Part shown: one piece after another, positions 1 through 7,518 of the stretch
Layout: every line of letters starts with the position of its first letter
How positions within the stretch are numbered: position 1 is the first letter of the stretch
NCBI GenBank assembly: GCA_934339005.1
Contig: CAKRHR010000017.1
Location: 1 to 53,755, forward strand
DNA from: an uncultured Catenibacillus sp.
GTDB taxonomy: Bacteria > Bacillota > Clostridia > Lachnospirales > Lachnospiraceae
Length of the DNA: 53,755 nt
Direction of reading: 5' to 3'
Notes under the pieces: generated by a model
The model's input: only the letters and a program-made list of their open reading frames with translations
The model's database searches: none
What the model was told of the DNA's origin: nothing
Position numbers and translations under genes: made by a program

Positions 1-37
1 GAAGAAGCCATTGAGGGACACGCACAGCTATTATAAA

Positions 38-56
38 AGGGAGCCGAAAAGCTCCC
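38..56 (-). terminator. Intrinsic terminator of the BIG_2 surface protein gene
   Basis: GGGAGC and GCTCCC pair around a 6-nt loop. Read on the minus strand the stem is followed by CCCTTTTAT, giving a short U-run. It lies about 30 bp beyond the stop codon of the minus-strand surface protein gene. On the plus strand no T-run follows, so it serves the minus strand only. Confidence 0.75.
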
Positions 57-85
57 TCCATAGTTTGCAATCTTGAATTTTTTTA

Positions 86-1501
86 CTAATTTACCATCCT
101 TTTGGAAACTCCGTAAAAAGAATCTTTCTGATTGGCTTCTAACTTGATATATCCTCTCTGTCCATTGTATTTGAAAATCATATAGTTATTATTGTCTTTT
201 GAACAAAATCCCTCTAAAGTAGCAACAGCATCTTTTTTTAGAGTAAAGTTATTTTTCCCACTTGGAGAACTATAAAAAACAAGATTTTTCATTGCTACAA
301 ATTTGTTATCATAAAAATAATTTTGGTAACCATCCTGATAATACTCTGAGGTTAATTTACTCTTGTCTTTGTAATATAAAGAAGTTGCAGCGGCTGTATC
401 AGACGCTCTTTTAAATACACCATTTGAATATACATAAGTATATTCCACATTAACTGCGCCTGTAAGATATGGTTGAGTTAAGTATTTTATTTTGATCGTA
501 TTATTTCCATTAAATGCTATATCATCAAGTGTGGTGTAAGCATGTGAAAAACCGCCCAATTTTTCATTTAATACTGTTTGAAATTTATTAGTTGCCTTAT
601 TATATTGAATAAAGAAATCGTCTTCGCAATATGAATCGCCACTTTGAACTCGTATTATCTGAATATTATTTTTTAATGCTATATAGGATATACAAACATT
701 ATCACTCGATAATGCAAACTTCTGTGCATTTTTCCCATTTACAGATATTGATAACGTGCCATTAAATTTATTATCAGACCATCCAGTTCCTGTGGCTTGG
801 ATATCAAGTTGATCTGCATTTCCGTCTCCTGTCAGATCAATTTTGGTATGTAATTCATGATTTCCATAGACAACATTTATCATACCTAAATTCAGCTTTA
901 CTCCACTAATAGCTGTATGAATTGGAGTGTTATTAGATGGTGTATTCGTTGTTCCTACCGTAATTTTGCAAGTTGCCTTTTTTCCGCTTCCGTCTTTTGC
1001 TTTTACAGTAATTGTAGCAGTTCCGTTTCCGACAGCTTTCACAACACCTTTTGAAGATACTGTTGCTACTTTTTTATTGCTTGAACTCCAAGTTACCGCT
1101 TTATTGTTAGCACTGCTTGGAGAAATTGTTGCTTTTAAAGTAAGAGATTTCCCCTTTTTAAGTGTAGCTGATGTTTTATTCAGCTTTATGCTTTTTACTG
1201 GCTGCTTAACTGTCACTTTGCAAGTAAGTTTTTTCTTTCCATATTTTGCAGTAATTACCGCAGTTCCTTTCTTTTGGGCTTTTACAACCCCTTTTGAAGA
1301 AACTGTTGCTACACTCTTATTACTACTTGTCCAAGCGATTTTTCCCTTTGTTCCTGTTGCTTTCAGTGTGTAAGTTTTGCCGACATTGAGTGAAATACTT
1401 GTTTTGTTCAGCTTTGCCGCACTTGCTGAAACTGGCATTGCAATCACACTTAGCAACATGAACATCAAAAATATTATTGATGCTTTTTTGAATCTCTTCA
1501 T
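86..1501 (-). CDS. Secreted BIG_2 (bacterial Ig-like) surface protein with C-terminal SH3-like region
   Basis: A probable exported cell-surface or adhesion protein of about 471 residues. It opens with a basic stretch and a hydrophobic segment (FLMFMLLSVIAMPVSASA), a typical Sec signal peptide with a cleavage site after ASA. Two BIG_2 domains follow at about residues 30-100 and 105-185, recognisable by repeats of LNKTS, LKATG and the VATVSSKGVVKA motif. A middle domain rich in Asn and Asp is not recognised. The last ~70 residues look SH3-like (VFYSSPSGKN, RGYIKLE). There is no LPXTG motif or membrane anchor. The first ATG (1507) lies only 3 nt after AGGAGG, so the second ATG at 1501, 9 nt away, is preferred. 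Its gene neighbours (RHH, WYL, integrase) suggest it is element cargo. Confidence 0.8.
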   Translation of the reverse strand: MKRFKKASIIFLMFMLLSVIAMPVSASAAKLNKTSISLNVGKTYTLKATGTKGKIAWTSSNKSVATVSSKGVVKAQKKGTAVITAKYGKKKLTCKVTVKQPVKSIKLNKTSATLKKGKSLTLKATISPSSANNKAVTWSSSNKKVATVSSKGVVKAVGNGTATITVKAKDGSGKKATCKITVGTTNTPSNNTPIHTAISGVKLNLGMINVVYGNHELHTKIDLTGDGNADQLDIQATGTGWSDNKFNGTLSISVNGKNAQKFALSSDNVCISYIALKNNIQIIRVQSGDSYCEDDFFIQYNKATNKFQTVLNEKLGGFSHAYTTLDDIAFNGNNTIKIKYLTQPYLTGAVNVEYTYVYSNGVFKRASDTAAATSLYYKDKSKLTSEYYQDGYQNYFYDNKFVAMKNLVFYSSPSGKNNFTLKKDAVATLEGFCSKDNNNYMIFKYNGQRGYIKLEANQKDSFYGVSKRMVN

Positions 1502-1531
1502 ACTCATTTTCCTCCTGAATCTTTTTCTTTA

Positions 1532-1560
1532 ATAGTAACATACTGCCCATTTTTTTACAA
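1532..1560 (-). promoter_or_regulatory. Candidate promoter of the BIG_2 gene
   Basis: On the minus strand TTGTAA and TACTAT are separated by 17 bp, about 30 bp upstream of the start codon. The -10 box is a weak match, so this is tentative. Confidence 0.35.
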
Positions 1561-1651
1561 TCTATTGTATTACAAATAGATACTAATTCGTAATATATAA
1601 AACAGTCATTGGACACTCTATAATCAAATACAGATTGAGGAGTGATACAAC

Positions 1652-1834
1652 ATGAAAAGTGAACCTTTAGTAATAAAAAAGCGTGGCGAAGATGGCAGCA
1701 GAGTTATTACCGTCAGAATAAAAGAGGATATTCTAGCATCTTTAGACCAACTTGCAGCGGAAAGCAATTATTCACGAAATGAATTGATTAATATTATCTT
1801 GCGACATGGGATTGAGAATATAAAGATTGAATGA
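1652..1834 (+). CDS. Ribbon-helix-helix (Arc/CopG-type) DNA-binding protein
   Basis: A 60-residue protein. The segment SRVITVRIKEDILASLDQLA is a typical RHH beta strand followed by helix A, and SNYSRNELINIILRHGIE is helix B with the S-R-N-E turn. Such proteins act as dimeric repressors, commonly in plasmid, phage and integrative-element control. A good GAGGAG lies 9 nt upstream of the ATG. It is transcribed away from the BIG_2 gene and is followed by its own terminator, so it is probably monocistronic. Its target is unknown; autoregulation or control of the element's integrase is an inference. Confidence 0.75.
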   Translation: MKSEPLVIKKRGEDGSRVITVRIKEDILASLDQLAAESNYSRNELINIILRHGIENIKIE

Positions 1835-1857
1835 GAGTGGAAATCCACTCTTTTTTC
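1833..1857 (+). terminator. Intrinsic terminator after the RHH gene
   Basis: GAGTGG, loop AAAT, CCACTC, then TTTTTTC. It begins at the stop codon of the RHH gene and separates it from the WYL regulator. Confidence 0.85.
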
Positions 1858-1864
1858 TTTGCTC

Positions 1865-1899
1865 TTGGAATGGTAGAATACTGATATAATAGTTTCCAA
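1865..1899 (+). promoter_or_regulatory. Extended -10 promoter with flanking dyad, upstream of the WYL gene
   Basis: TGATATAAT (1882-1890) is a textbook extended -10 box. TTGGAA (1865-1870) and TTCCAA (1894-1899) form an inverted repeat that brackets the -10 box, a plausible autoregulatory operator. The spacing from TTGGAA to the -10 is only 14 bp, so TTGGAA is more likely operator than -35. Confidence 0.5.
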
Positions 1900-1914
1900 A
1901 AGTGAGGTACAGTT

Positions 1915-2949
1915 ATGCCAAAATCAGAAAAACAAAAGCTGAAAACGCTCTATGTAGCGGAATACTTTTTAAAAAATACAGATGAAAACCATCCGACAAC
2001 AATCAAAGATATTATTGACTATTTGGAAACTGAACATGATATTCTTGCGGAGCGTCGTTCTGTCCTTAGAGATATTCTTATTTTACGTGATGAATTTGGT
2101 ATGGATATTGAATGCCCCACGCAAGGCGGCTCTTATTATCGACTTCTTTCAAGGGATTTTGAACTTGACGATTTAAAATTGCTTGCGGAATGTGTTCACG
2201 CCACAAAGTTTATTTCCAAAAGCAAAGCAAAAGAACTTGTGGAAAAAATCGGTTCGTTAGGAAGTAATTTTGCAGCAGAACAACTTCAAGAGGAAGTATT
2301 TCTCTGCGACCGTGTAAAGACTAACAGAAAAGGGATTTTAAGCAACATTGCTAATATCAACTATGCTATGTCACGCCGTTGGGATGCACAGCCACGAACA
2401 CCGTCAAAAATCAGCTTTCAATATATGAAATATCAAATTAGTGACATACATTCACAGGTTGAACGCCGCAAAGGAGCCGCTTATATTGTAAGTCCATTTA
2501 AGCTACTTATTAATGACGGAAACTATTATCTTTTGGCATATAGTGATTATGCGAAAGCTATGAGAACTTTTCGTGTAGACCGAATGAAAAATATTAAGGT
2601 TCTGGAAAATCAGCCAAGAGAGGGTGAAGAAGAATATTTATCAATAGATATGGACAGTTACACACAAAGAGTTTTTTCTATGTTTGGCGGCAAAAAACGT
2701 CGTGTCCGCATACGTTTTATTAATCCTCTTTTGGATACTGCGATTGAACGATTCGGAACAAAAGACGCTATTTACTCAGCAGATGGAAATTCTCATTTTA
2801 TAGTAGCTGCCACAGTAGAAATCAGCGATCAATTTCTCGCATGGGTCTGCGGTTTCCGCAAAAAAGCAACAATCATTGCCCCCTCTGATGTGGTAGAAGA
2901 TATGAAAAATTTTCTCTCTGATATTTCAGACCGCTATAAAAACGAATAA
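1915..2949 (+). CDS. WYL-domain transcriptional regulator (YafY/PafBC type)
   Basis: A 344-residue regulator. The N-terminal ~80 residues form a winged helix (EKQKLKTLYVAEYFL, then TIKDIIDYLE and a recognition-helix region RRSVLRDILILRDEFG). The WYL domain occupies about residues 160-250; the signature is altered to YYLLAYSDYAKAMRTFRVDR. A WCX-like C-terminal domain follows (RVRIRFINPLLDTAIERFG, then ATVEISDQFLAWVCGF). WYL regulators bind ligands or nucleic acid and often sit in mobile elements and defence loci as repressors. A GAGGT sequence precedes the ATG. The gene has its own promoter and ends at a strong terminator. No defence effector is visible in the window, so the regulated genes may lie left of position 1. 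Confidence 0.85.
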   Translation: MPKSEKQKLKTLYVAEYFLKNTDENHPTTIKDIIDYLETEHDILAERRSVLRDILILRDEFGMDIECPTQGGSYYRLLSRDFELDDLKLLAECVHATKFISKSKAKELVEKIGSLGSNFAAEQLQEEVFLCDRVKTNRKGILSNIANINYAMSRRWDAQPRTPSKISFQYMKYQISDIHSQVERRKGAAYIVSPFKLLINDGNYYLLAYSDYAKAMRTFRVDRMKNIKVLENQPREGEEEYLSIDMDSYTQRVFSMFGGKKRRVRIRFINPLLDTAIERFGTKDAIYSADGNSHFIVAATVEISDQFLAWVCGFRKKATIIAPSDVVEDMKNFLSDISDRYKNE

Positions 2950-2958
2950 AAGAGATAG

Positions 2959-2996
2959 AAAACCGTCAAAAAGTTAATGATTCTGACGGTTTTCTT
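2959..2996. terminator. Terminator between the convergent WYL and integrase genes
   Basis: AAAACCGTCA and TGACGGTTTT pair around a ~15-nt loop, with T-runs readable in both directions. It can serve the WYL gene on the plus strand and the integrase on the minus strand. Confidence 0.8.
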
Positions 2997-3031
2997 CTTA
3001 AAAGTTGTCTAAAGTTCTTAAAAGTTGATAC

Positions 3032-4243
3032 TTAAAGCTGATTTAAATTATTTTGTAAAATCTCAATTCCTCTTTTAGATACTGCTATATAGTATTGTTG
3101 CGTTACGTGGATATTTCCATGCCCCATAATAGAACAAAGTAAATGCTGCGGAGTATTCATTTCAGCCATCCTTGTTCCAAAAGTATGCCTCAGATAATGA
3201 TATTTGAACTGAATGCCTAACTTACTTTTAATCTCTCTTGATGGATATTTAAAAGAGTTTACAGTCTGAATCGTTCCATTAGGCAAGCAATTCACAAGTT
3301 TTGTGGAAGAAATTCTGCTGCTGTCAAGATCATCTATAAATCGTTGTTTTTGTTCCCTTACAGCGGCAAAGATAACTGCATCCTTTTTTGACTGCTGCCA
3401 CTGTTTTTGTAAATGTTCTTTTAACACTTTATTCATATACACTGTTCTTTTAGCATTTCTTGTTTTTAGTGGCACTAGCTTGATTAGTCCATTTTGATAC
3501 TGCATCTGTCTGTCAATACTGATAGAATTATTCTCAAAATTCACATGATCCCACTTCAAGCCATAACATTCACTGATACGAAGTCCACAATATTTTCCAA
3601 GTAAATATGCTGTTTCTGCATTTGTTCCCTTAAAGTATTCATCTAAAAGAGAAATTTCTTCTTCGCTAAATGTCACAATTTCAGTATCTTCATCTGTTTT
3701 CAATTTTGGCATCTTGATTTTCGTATCCTTGTTCATACACAGTTTACTGTATATATCAACGCTCAAATAATTACGCGAATATGCTTGTCCAAAAATTAGA
3801 TAAAATATCTTTAAAAAACTTTCTGTATATTTATATGTGTAATCATCCACATAATATAATTCAGTCAAATAATCATTGACTTCTGCAACAGTAATATCAT
3901 CAACATATCTGCTGCCGAACTTATCTCTGATATGATTTTCCCAAAGAGAATCTTGTTTTCTGATTGTCTGATACGCCTTACCTGAACAACCTTTCTCTCT
4001 GTATTCCTTAAATACTTCTGCAACTGTTTTTCGTTCTACTGGTTTTAGTGGTTGATTCAATGCTTCTGCATCAACAGCAATCTGTCTTGCCTTAATCGCT
4101 GCCCTTTTTGTATTTAATGAATTACCAAATTCATCCTTGCAGCTTCTTTTAGAACTACGTTTTCCATTTTTTGTGAATGTATAACGAAACGCCCATTTTC
4201 CATTTTCAAGCTGAAATACACCTACATCATTCTGTTTTCCCAT
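3032..4243 (-). CDS. Tyrosine recombinase / integrase of an integrative element
   Basis: A site-specific recombinase of about 403 residues, near the usual length for ICE and phage integrases. It has an N-terminal AP2-like DNA-binding region (GVFQLENGKWAFRYTF), a SAM-like core-binding domain, and the catalytic domain. Visible catalytic residues are Arg in CGLRISECYGLKWDHV, Lys in the beta-hairpin near KTRNAKR, His-x-x-Arg in YHYLRHTFGTRM, His in MGHGNIHVT and the nucleophile Tyr in QQYYIAVS. The TTG five codons upstream overlaps the ribosome binding site itself, so ATG 4243, 8 nt after GGAGG, is the start. No excisionase gene is seen. The gene's 5' end faces the rubrerythrin fragment that marks the insertion boundary. 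Confidence 0.93.
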   Translation of the reverse strand: MGKQNDVGVFQLENGKWAFRYTFTKNGKRSSKRSCKDEFGNSLNTKRAAIKARQIAVDAEALNQPLKPVERKTVAEVFKEYREKGCSGKAYQTIRKQDSLWENHIRDKFGSRYVDDITVAEVNDYLTELYYVDDYTYKYTESFLKIFYLIFGQAYSRNYLSVDIYSKLCMNKDTKIKMPKLKTDEDTEIVTFSEEEISLLDEYFKGTNAETAYLLGKYCGLRISECYGLKWDHVNFENNSISIDRQMQYQNGLIKLVPLKTRNAKRTVYMNKVLKEHLQKQWQQSKKDAVIFAAVREQKQRFIDDLDSSRISSTKLVNCLPNGTIQTVNSFKYPSREIKSKLGIQFKYHYLRHTFGTRMAEMNTPQHLLCSIMGHGNIHVTQQYYIAVSKRGIEILQNNLNQL

Positions 4244-4380
4244 TTTTCTGACCTCCAATAGTGTAGATCAGAGTGCAAATTTTTGAAAAGATACTACTAA
4301 AAAGTTGCACAGTGTGCTAATATAAAACAAATAAAAACATTCTAAAAAGCCTTGAAATATCAGCACTCAGAAGTTTTTTC

Positions 4381-4406
4381 AAGTCACGAGCGAAGCGAAG
4401 TGACTT
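4381..4406. other. Candidate attachment-site core with inverted arms
   Basis: AAGTCAC and GTGACTT form a 7-bp inverted repeat around a 12-bp centre (GAGCGAAGCGAA). It sits exactly where rubrerythrin coding sequence resumes and just upstream of the integrase. Inverted arms flanking a short centre are what tyrosine recombinases bind, but the same sequence could be a simple hairpin. The matching left end is not in the window. Confidence 0.4.
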
Positions 4407-4480
4407 ATGAGATGGCTAAGGACGAGGCAAGACACGGAAAAGCATTCGAAGGACTTCTTAAGAGATACTTTGGTGAATAA
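4406..4480 (+). pseudogene. rbr: 3' fragment of a rubrerythrin gene
   Basis: The reading frame Y-E-M-A-K-D-E-A-R-H-G-K-A-F, continuing to L-L-K-R-Y-F-G-E and a stop at 4478-4480, matches the C-terminal helix of the ferritin-like domain of rubrerythrin, including the E-x-x-R-H iron-ligand pattern. Upstream of 4406 the frame no longer reads as rubrerythrin. Rubrerythrins are about 180-190 residues, so only about 25 remain. There is no start codon with a ribosome binding site. The likely history is insertion of the adjacent element into the 3' end of rbr, leaving either a truncated gene or a duplicated 3' end with the intact copy left of the window. Confidence 0.7.
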
Positions 4481-4486
4481 GAAGAG

Positions 4487-4723
4487 ATGTTTTGCACTTA
4501 TTGTGGCCATGAGCTAAAGGAAGATTACCGCTTTTGTCCTATTTGCGGCACAAAAGTGGGGGATACAAAGCCACCTGAGCAGCCTGAGCCTCCTGCACTT
4601 TGCCATATATGGTTTTGTTGTCCAAAATGCGGTATGCGTTTTGAACAGTGGGGTCAGGATTTGAGTGAAATCGAGTTTGGAAGCTGCCCAGGCTGCGGAT
4701 ACAGCGACAAGGCAGAACACTGA
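4487..4723 (+). CDS. Small double zinc-ribbon protein
   Basis: A 78-residue protein with two zinc ribbons: CTYC and CPIC at residues 3-21, and CPKC and CPGC at about residues 46-71, joined by a Pro-rich linker. No further domain or membrane segment follows. Proteins of this kind are common in Clostridia and their role is unknown. The start lies 6 bp after the rubrerythrin stop with only AAGAAG upstream, so it was probably co-transcribed with rbr, and its expression may now depend on promoters in the element. A terminator follows 57 bp downstream. Confidence 0.7.
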   Translation: MFCTYCGHELKEDYRFCPICGTKVGDTKPPEQPEPPALCHIWFCCPKCGMRFEQWGQDLSEIEFGSCPGCGYSDKAEH

Positions 4724-4779
4724 AAGGTCTGCTGGAATGATACTTCGGCAAGTAGTTACAGTAAAATAAGTCTTTTTGA

Positions 4780-4813
4780 GAGGAAGCAGGAACAAAACCG
4801 CTTCCTCTTTTTT
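4780..4813 (+). terminator. Terminator of the zinc-ribbon gene
   Basis: GAGGAAGC pairs with GCTTCCTC across a 12-nt loop, followed by TTTTTTC. Confidence 0.85.
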
Positions 4814-4965
4814 CGACTGTGTCATTTGCGTGTCCTGTTGATTTCTTAATAAGTCCAAAAGAAAGAAAATGTGTCCTTGAAAAATGTTTTCCGAAATTTA
4901 ATTGTTTTCTGTAATATTCGCAGATTTATAAAATCTGTAAATATGTGTTTTTGTGAATAAATAAA

Positions 4966-4996
4966 AACGGAGTGGAGCATACACTCCACTCTGTTT
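4966..4996 (-). terminator. Terminator after the TIM-barrel isomerase gene
   Basis: GGAGTGGAG pairs with CTCCACTCT around a 6-nt loop; on the minus strand it is followed by GTTTTTATT, and on the plus strand by GTTTT. It lies 34 bp past the stop of the isomerase and may work in both directions. Confidence 0.75.
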
Positions 4997-5029
4997 TACT
5001 GACTTTTTATAAAGTTTGAACGATATGTA

Positions 5030-5905
5030 TTATAAACTTCTCAGGAATTCATAATCCTGCTGTGCACACTGAAGAACGTTTGATTTGTAAACGCCTTCGA
5101 TGTTGTGGCATTCACGTTCGTTGATGTAAGCAACTGTGCCCTGTGCTTCACAGGCTGCGATGAGTGCTTTCCAGTCGATCAGGCCTGTGCCGAGTTTAAC
5201 GTTCCATACACGGGAAGCGTCAAGCAGCGCAATCTGTTCTTCGCTGAAGTATGGTGTACCGTGAATCATCTTTGGTGCGCCAAGATCAAGCACTTTCTTA
5301 GGGAAATGTTCCATTTCTTCTTCTGTCTTGCCGACTGCATTACATTCTTTGACATGAATCAGTGGGAAACGGCCTGCGTATTTTTTTACGTATTCAACAA
5401 CGTCAACACCTGCGCGTGCGCCCCAGCCGACATCAAATTCGAAACCAACGAGTGTTGGGTCTGTGTTTTCAAGCAGTAAATCATAAACACGTTCTGTACC
5501 TTCTTTGTGGTCAACCCAGAAAAGTTCATTTGCGTGGTTGTGGATAACTGATTTCAGACCGAATTTCTTGCGAAGTTCTGCATCTTTGTTTAACTGTTCA
5601 CAGGCACGAAGAACAGTATCTCTGTCAACAGAATGTTCTGCCATACGAATGTCTGTGTATCTTGCGCCGACTTCTGCAGCCCATTCAAAATCATGTTCAT
5701 CGCGTAAACCATGGCTGGAGATAACATCCAGTTTAAGGTCTGCAAGTACGCGTTTGAAAGTGTCCTGGCTGACACCGTCTGTCAATGTACCCATAAGTTC
5801 AACACCATCATATCCGATGGCTGAAAGGTTTCCGAGTGCTGTAAGAATACCATCACGCTGAGTTTTCAGCAGAGAGTATACCTGAGCATAGACTTTCTTT
5901 TCCAT
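5030..5905 (-). CDS. Sugar phosphate isomerase/epimerase (xylose isomerase-like TIM barrel)
   Basis: A soluble 291-residue protein of the AP_endonuc_2 family, which includes IolE, IolI and hydroxypyruvate isomerases. The barrel is recognisable from LGNLSAIGYDGVELMG, VISSHGLRDE, SVIHNHANELF, VGFEFDVGWGARAGVDVVEY, FPLIHVKE and LGTGLIDWKALI; the metal-binding Glu, Asp and His are present in VELMG, FEFDVGW and HVKE. The exact substrate cannot be read from sequence. Translation starts at ATG 5905, 7 nt after AAAGGAG; an upstream ATG gives 14 extra unlikely residues. It stands alone on this strand. A second, only distantly similar family member lies at 44112-44951. Confidence 0.85.
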   Translation of the reverse strand: MEKKVYAQVYSLLKTQRDGILTALGNLSAIGYDGVELMGTLTDGVSQDTFKRVLADLKLDVISSHGLRDEHDFEWAAEVGARYTDIRMAEHSVDRDTVLRACEQLNKDAELRKKFGLKSVIHNHANELFWVDHKEGTERVYDLLLENTDPTLVGFEFDVGWGARAGVDVVEYVKKYAGRFPLIHVKECNAVGKTEEEMEHFPKKVLDLGAPKMIHGTPYFSEEQIALLDASRVWNVKLGTGLIDWKALIAACEAQGTVAYINERECHNIEGVYKSNVLQCAQQDYEFLRSL

Positions 5906-6279
5906 AAAACTTCTCCTTTGAATGTATTTTGTCATTTTCAAAGACAAATACCCGATAGCGAACAGTCACAGACAGGCTTCTGTCTTTTATTTGACTATAC
6001 ATGTAATTATACTTGAAAATGATTAACATTTCATGCAGTAAAATCACCTTTTACAGTAAATTTTACCTGTAAATATTAACTTTTGCATAAGTTCTTGTAT
6101 ATAAAGAGTATGTATATCATGAAGAAATGAATACTATTTTATGAATTTTAAAGTTATGGTAAATATGGTATTATATGAACATCAGATGAGAATATATGCC
6201 TGGGCATTTAATGTAGTGTTTTCGAATTTAGTGACCATGGTATTAGATAAACATATTACAGATATGAGGATAAGCGATT
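5906..6279. other. Divergent AT-rich intergenic region between isomerase and lysR remnant
   Basis: No gene or RNA is recognised. It is strongly AT-rich and holds the divergent promoters of the isomerase (minus) and the lysR remnant (plus). Short ORFs here lack ribosome binding sites. A LysR-type T-N11-A operator might be expected, but no convincing dyad is seen. Confidence 0.5.
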
Positions 6280-6732
6280 ATGACATTACAACAACTGACA
6301 TATCTTGTCACAGTTGCAGAGTGTGGGAATATCACGGAAGCACCGGAAAAATTATTTATTTCACAGCCAAGTCTGAGTGCTGCGATTATGAATCTTGAAA
6401 AAGAAATGGGTGTAACGGCCTTTGTGCGTTCCAACAAGGGTGTGGTTGCGACCCGCGAGGGTGAGGAACTACTTTCATTTGCAAGAATGCTTTTGGAGCA
6501 GGCGGATATTATGAAAGAGCATTTTGGCAGCGGACAGAAGCGTGCACCGAAATTTTCTGTGTCCTGTCAGCATTATTCATTTGCTGTAAACGCTTTTGTG
6601 GATGTTGTGAATCAGTATGATGTGGACGAGTACAGTTTTATTTTGCGGGAAACGCAGACCGGGGAAATTATCGATGATGTGGCAAATGGCAAAAGTGAGC
6701 TTGGCATTTTGCAACTTTTGCCTATGGTGTGA
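6280..6732 (+). pseudogene. Truncated LysR-family regulator (N-terminal half only)
   Basis: The first 65 residues are a good LysR winged helix (MTLQQLTYLVTVAECGNITE, SQPSLSAAIMNLEKEMGV, FVRSNKGV), followed by the linker helix and the start of the substrate-binding domain up to GKSELGIL. LysR proteins are about 300 residues; this one stops at 150 after LLPMV. The start has a good GAGGAT. At about 6700-6720 it joins, out of frame, the C-terminal third of a MetE-like methyltransferase, so a deletion has removed the rest of lysR and most of the next gene. Loss of the effector-binding domain should abolish normal regulation, although the DNA-binding domain could persist. Confidence 0.8.
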
Positions 6733-7217
6733 CACAGGAGGGATTACAGACAATTCAGAAAAATTATGTGGCAATCAATAATCAGGTCATTGCAAATGCA
6801 CCAAAGGATATGATAATCAATACACACGTATGCCGCGGTAATTTCCATTCAACTTATGCGAGCAGCGGTGCTTATGATGCGGTGGCAGATGTATTATTCG
6901 GGGAAGAAAATGTTAATGCATATTTTCTGGAATTTGATGATGAACGTTCAGGTGGTTTTAGACCACTTGCGAAAATCAGTGGAGATAAAAAGGTTGTACT
7001 TGGTCTTGTGACAACAAAATCACCAAAGCTTGAAAAGAAAAAAGATATTATTGCCAGAATCCATGAAGCAGAAAGATATATTCCACTGGACAGATTATAT
7101 TTAAGTCCTCAGTGCGGTTTTGCATCATGCGAAATCGGAAACAAACTCACAGCAGATGAACAGTGGGCAAAACTTAAACTGGTTAAAGAAATTGCCGAAG
7201 AAGTCTGGGGAAAATAG
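6729..7217 (+). pseudogene. C-terminal fragment of a MetE-like (YxjG/YxjH-type) cobalamin-independent methyltransferase
   Basis: The fragment contains the family landmarks NTHVCRGNFHSTYASSGAYD, VNAYFLEFDDERSGGF, VVLGLVTTKSPKLE, YIPLDRLYLSPQCGFAS and KLKLVKEIAEEVW. These are the C-terminal part of single-domain vitamin-B12-independent methionine-synthase-like proteins of about 370 residues, including zinc-ligand Cys positions (CRG, PQCGF). About 160 residues remain. The MetE frame reads upstream as A-Y-G-V-T-Q-E-G through 6720, where it merges into lysR sequence. Its apparent start GTG overlaps the lysR stop by 4 nt (GTGA), so it could be made by translational coupling, but it lacks the N-terminal half of the barrel and is unlikely to be active. 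Confidence 0.8.
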
Positions 7218-7264
7218 TATTAGAAAAATAGAATATCCGTAAGGTTTATATTATTTATAAAAAG

Positions 7265-7307
7265 GCAGCCCTGCAGGTGATATGTTACACAGTACCTGCG
7301 GGGCTGT
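7265..7307 (+). terminator. Terminator-like hairpin after the MetE remnant
   Basis: GCAGCCCTGCAGGT pairs with ACCTGCGGGGCTGT around a 15-nt loop. Only TTGATTTT follows, so the U-run is weak. Confidence 0.6.
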
Positions 7308-7406
7308 TGATTTTAAAGACTATTTTCGATGTTTATATACATTTAGATATCAAATTGCTGGACATAACCTTTAAAACATTATACAATAAGGTATATGTTA
7401 AAAATA

Positions 7407-7435
7407 TTGTATCTTACCTTTGAATGTGGTAAAAT
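7407..7435 (+). promoter_or_regulatory. Promoter of pncB
   Basis: TTGTAT (7407-7412) and TAAAAT (7430-7435) with a 17-bp spacer, giving a leader of about 75 nt. The stretch 7218-7518 holds only this promoter and the hairpin at 7265-7307. Confidence 0.6.
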
Positions 7436-7518
7436 AACACAAATATTATGCATGACAAGACAGATGTAATGACATTAAAGATATGCATATAAAATCGTAT
7501 GAAAAGAAGGGCTGAAAG

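Larger units (their letters stand above)
86..4405. mobile_element. Right-hand part of an integrative element (left end outside the window)
   Basis: An integrase, a WYL regulator, an RHH repressor and a surface protein lie together and end abruptly against the last codons of a rubrerythrin gene at 4406. No conjugation, replication or relaxase genes are visible, so this is either a small integrative element, a remnant, or the edge of a larger one that continues left of position 1. The left limit given is only the first gene seen. Confidence 0.45.

Noticed and set aside
1..36. Short plus-strand reading frame ending E-A-I-E-G-H-A-Q-L-L-stop at the window start
   Set aside because: Too short to assign. 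The hairpin after it has its T-run only on the minus strand, so it does not behave like the end of a plus-strand gene.
4307..4317. GCACAGTGTGC palindrome upstream of the integrase
   Set aside because: A possible operator, but a single 11-bp dyad with no second copy is weak evidence.
3011..4476. TTCTTAA-GATACTT similarity between the integrase 3' end and the rubrerythrin fragment as possible attachment repeats
   Set aside because: The two copies differ in spacing (5 bp against 2 bp) and are too short and AT-rich to be convincing direct repeats.
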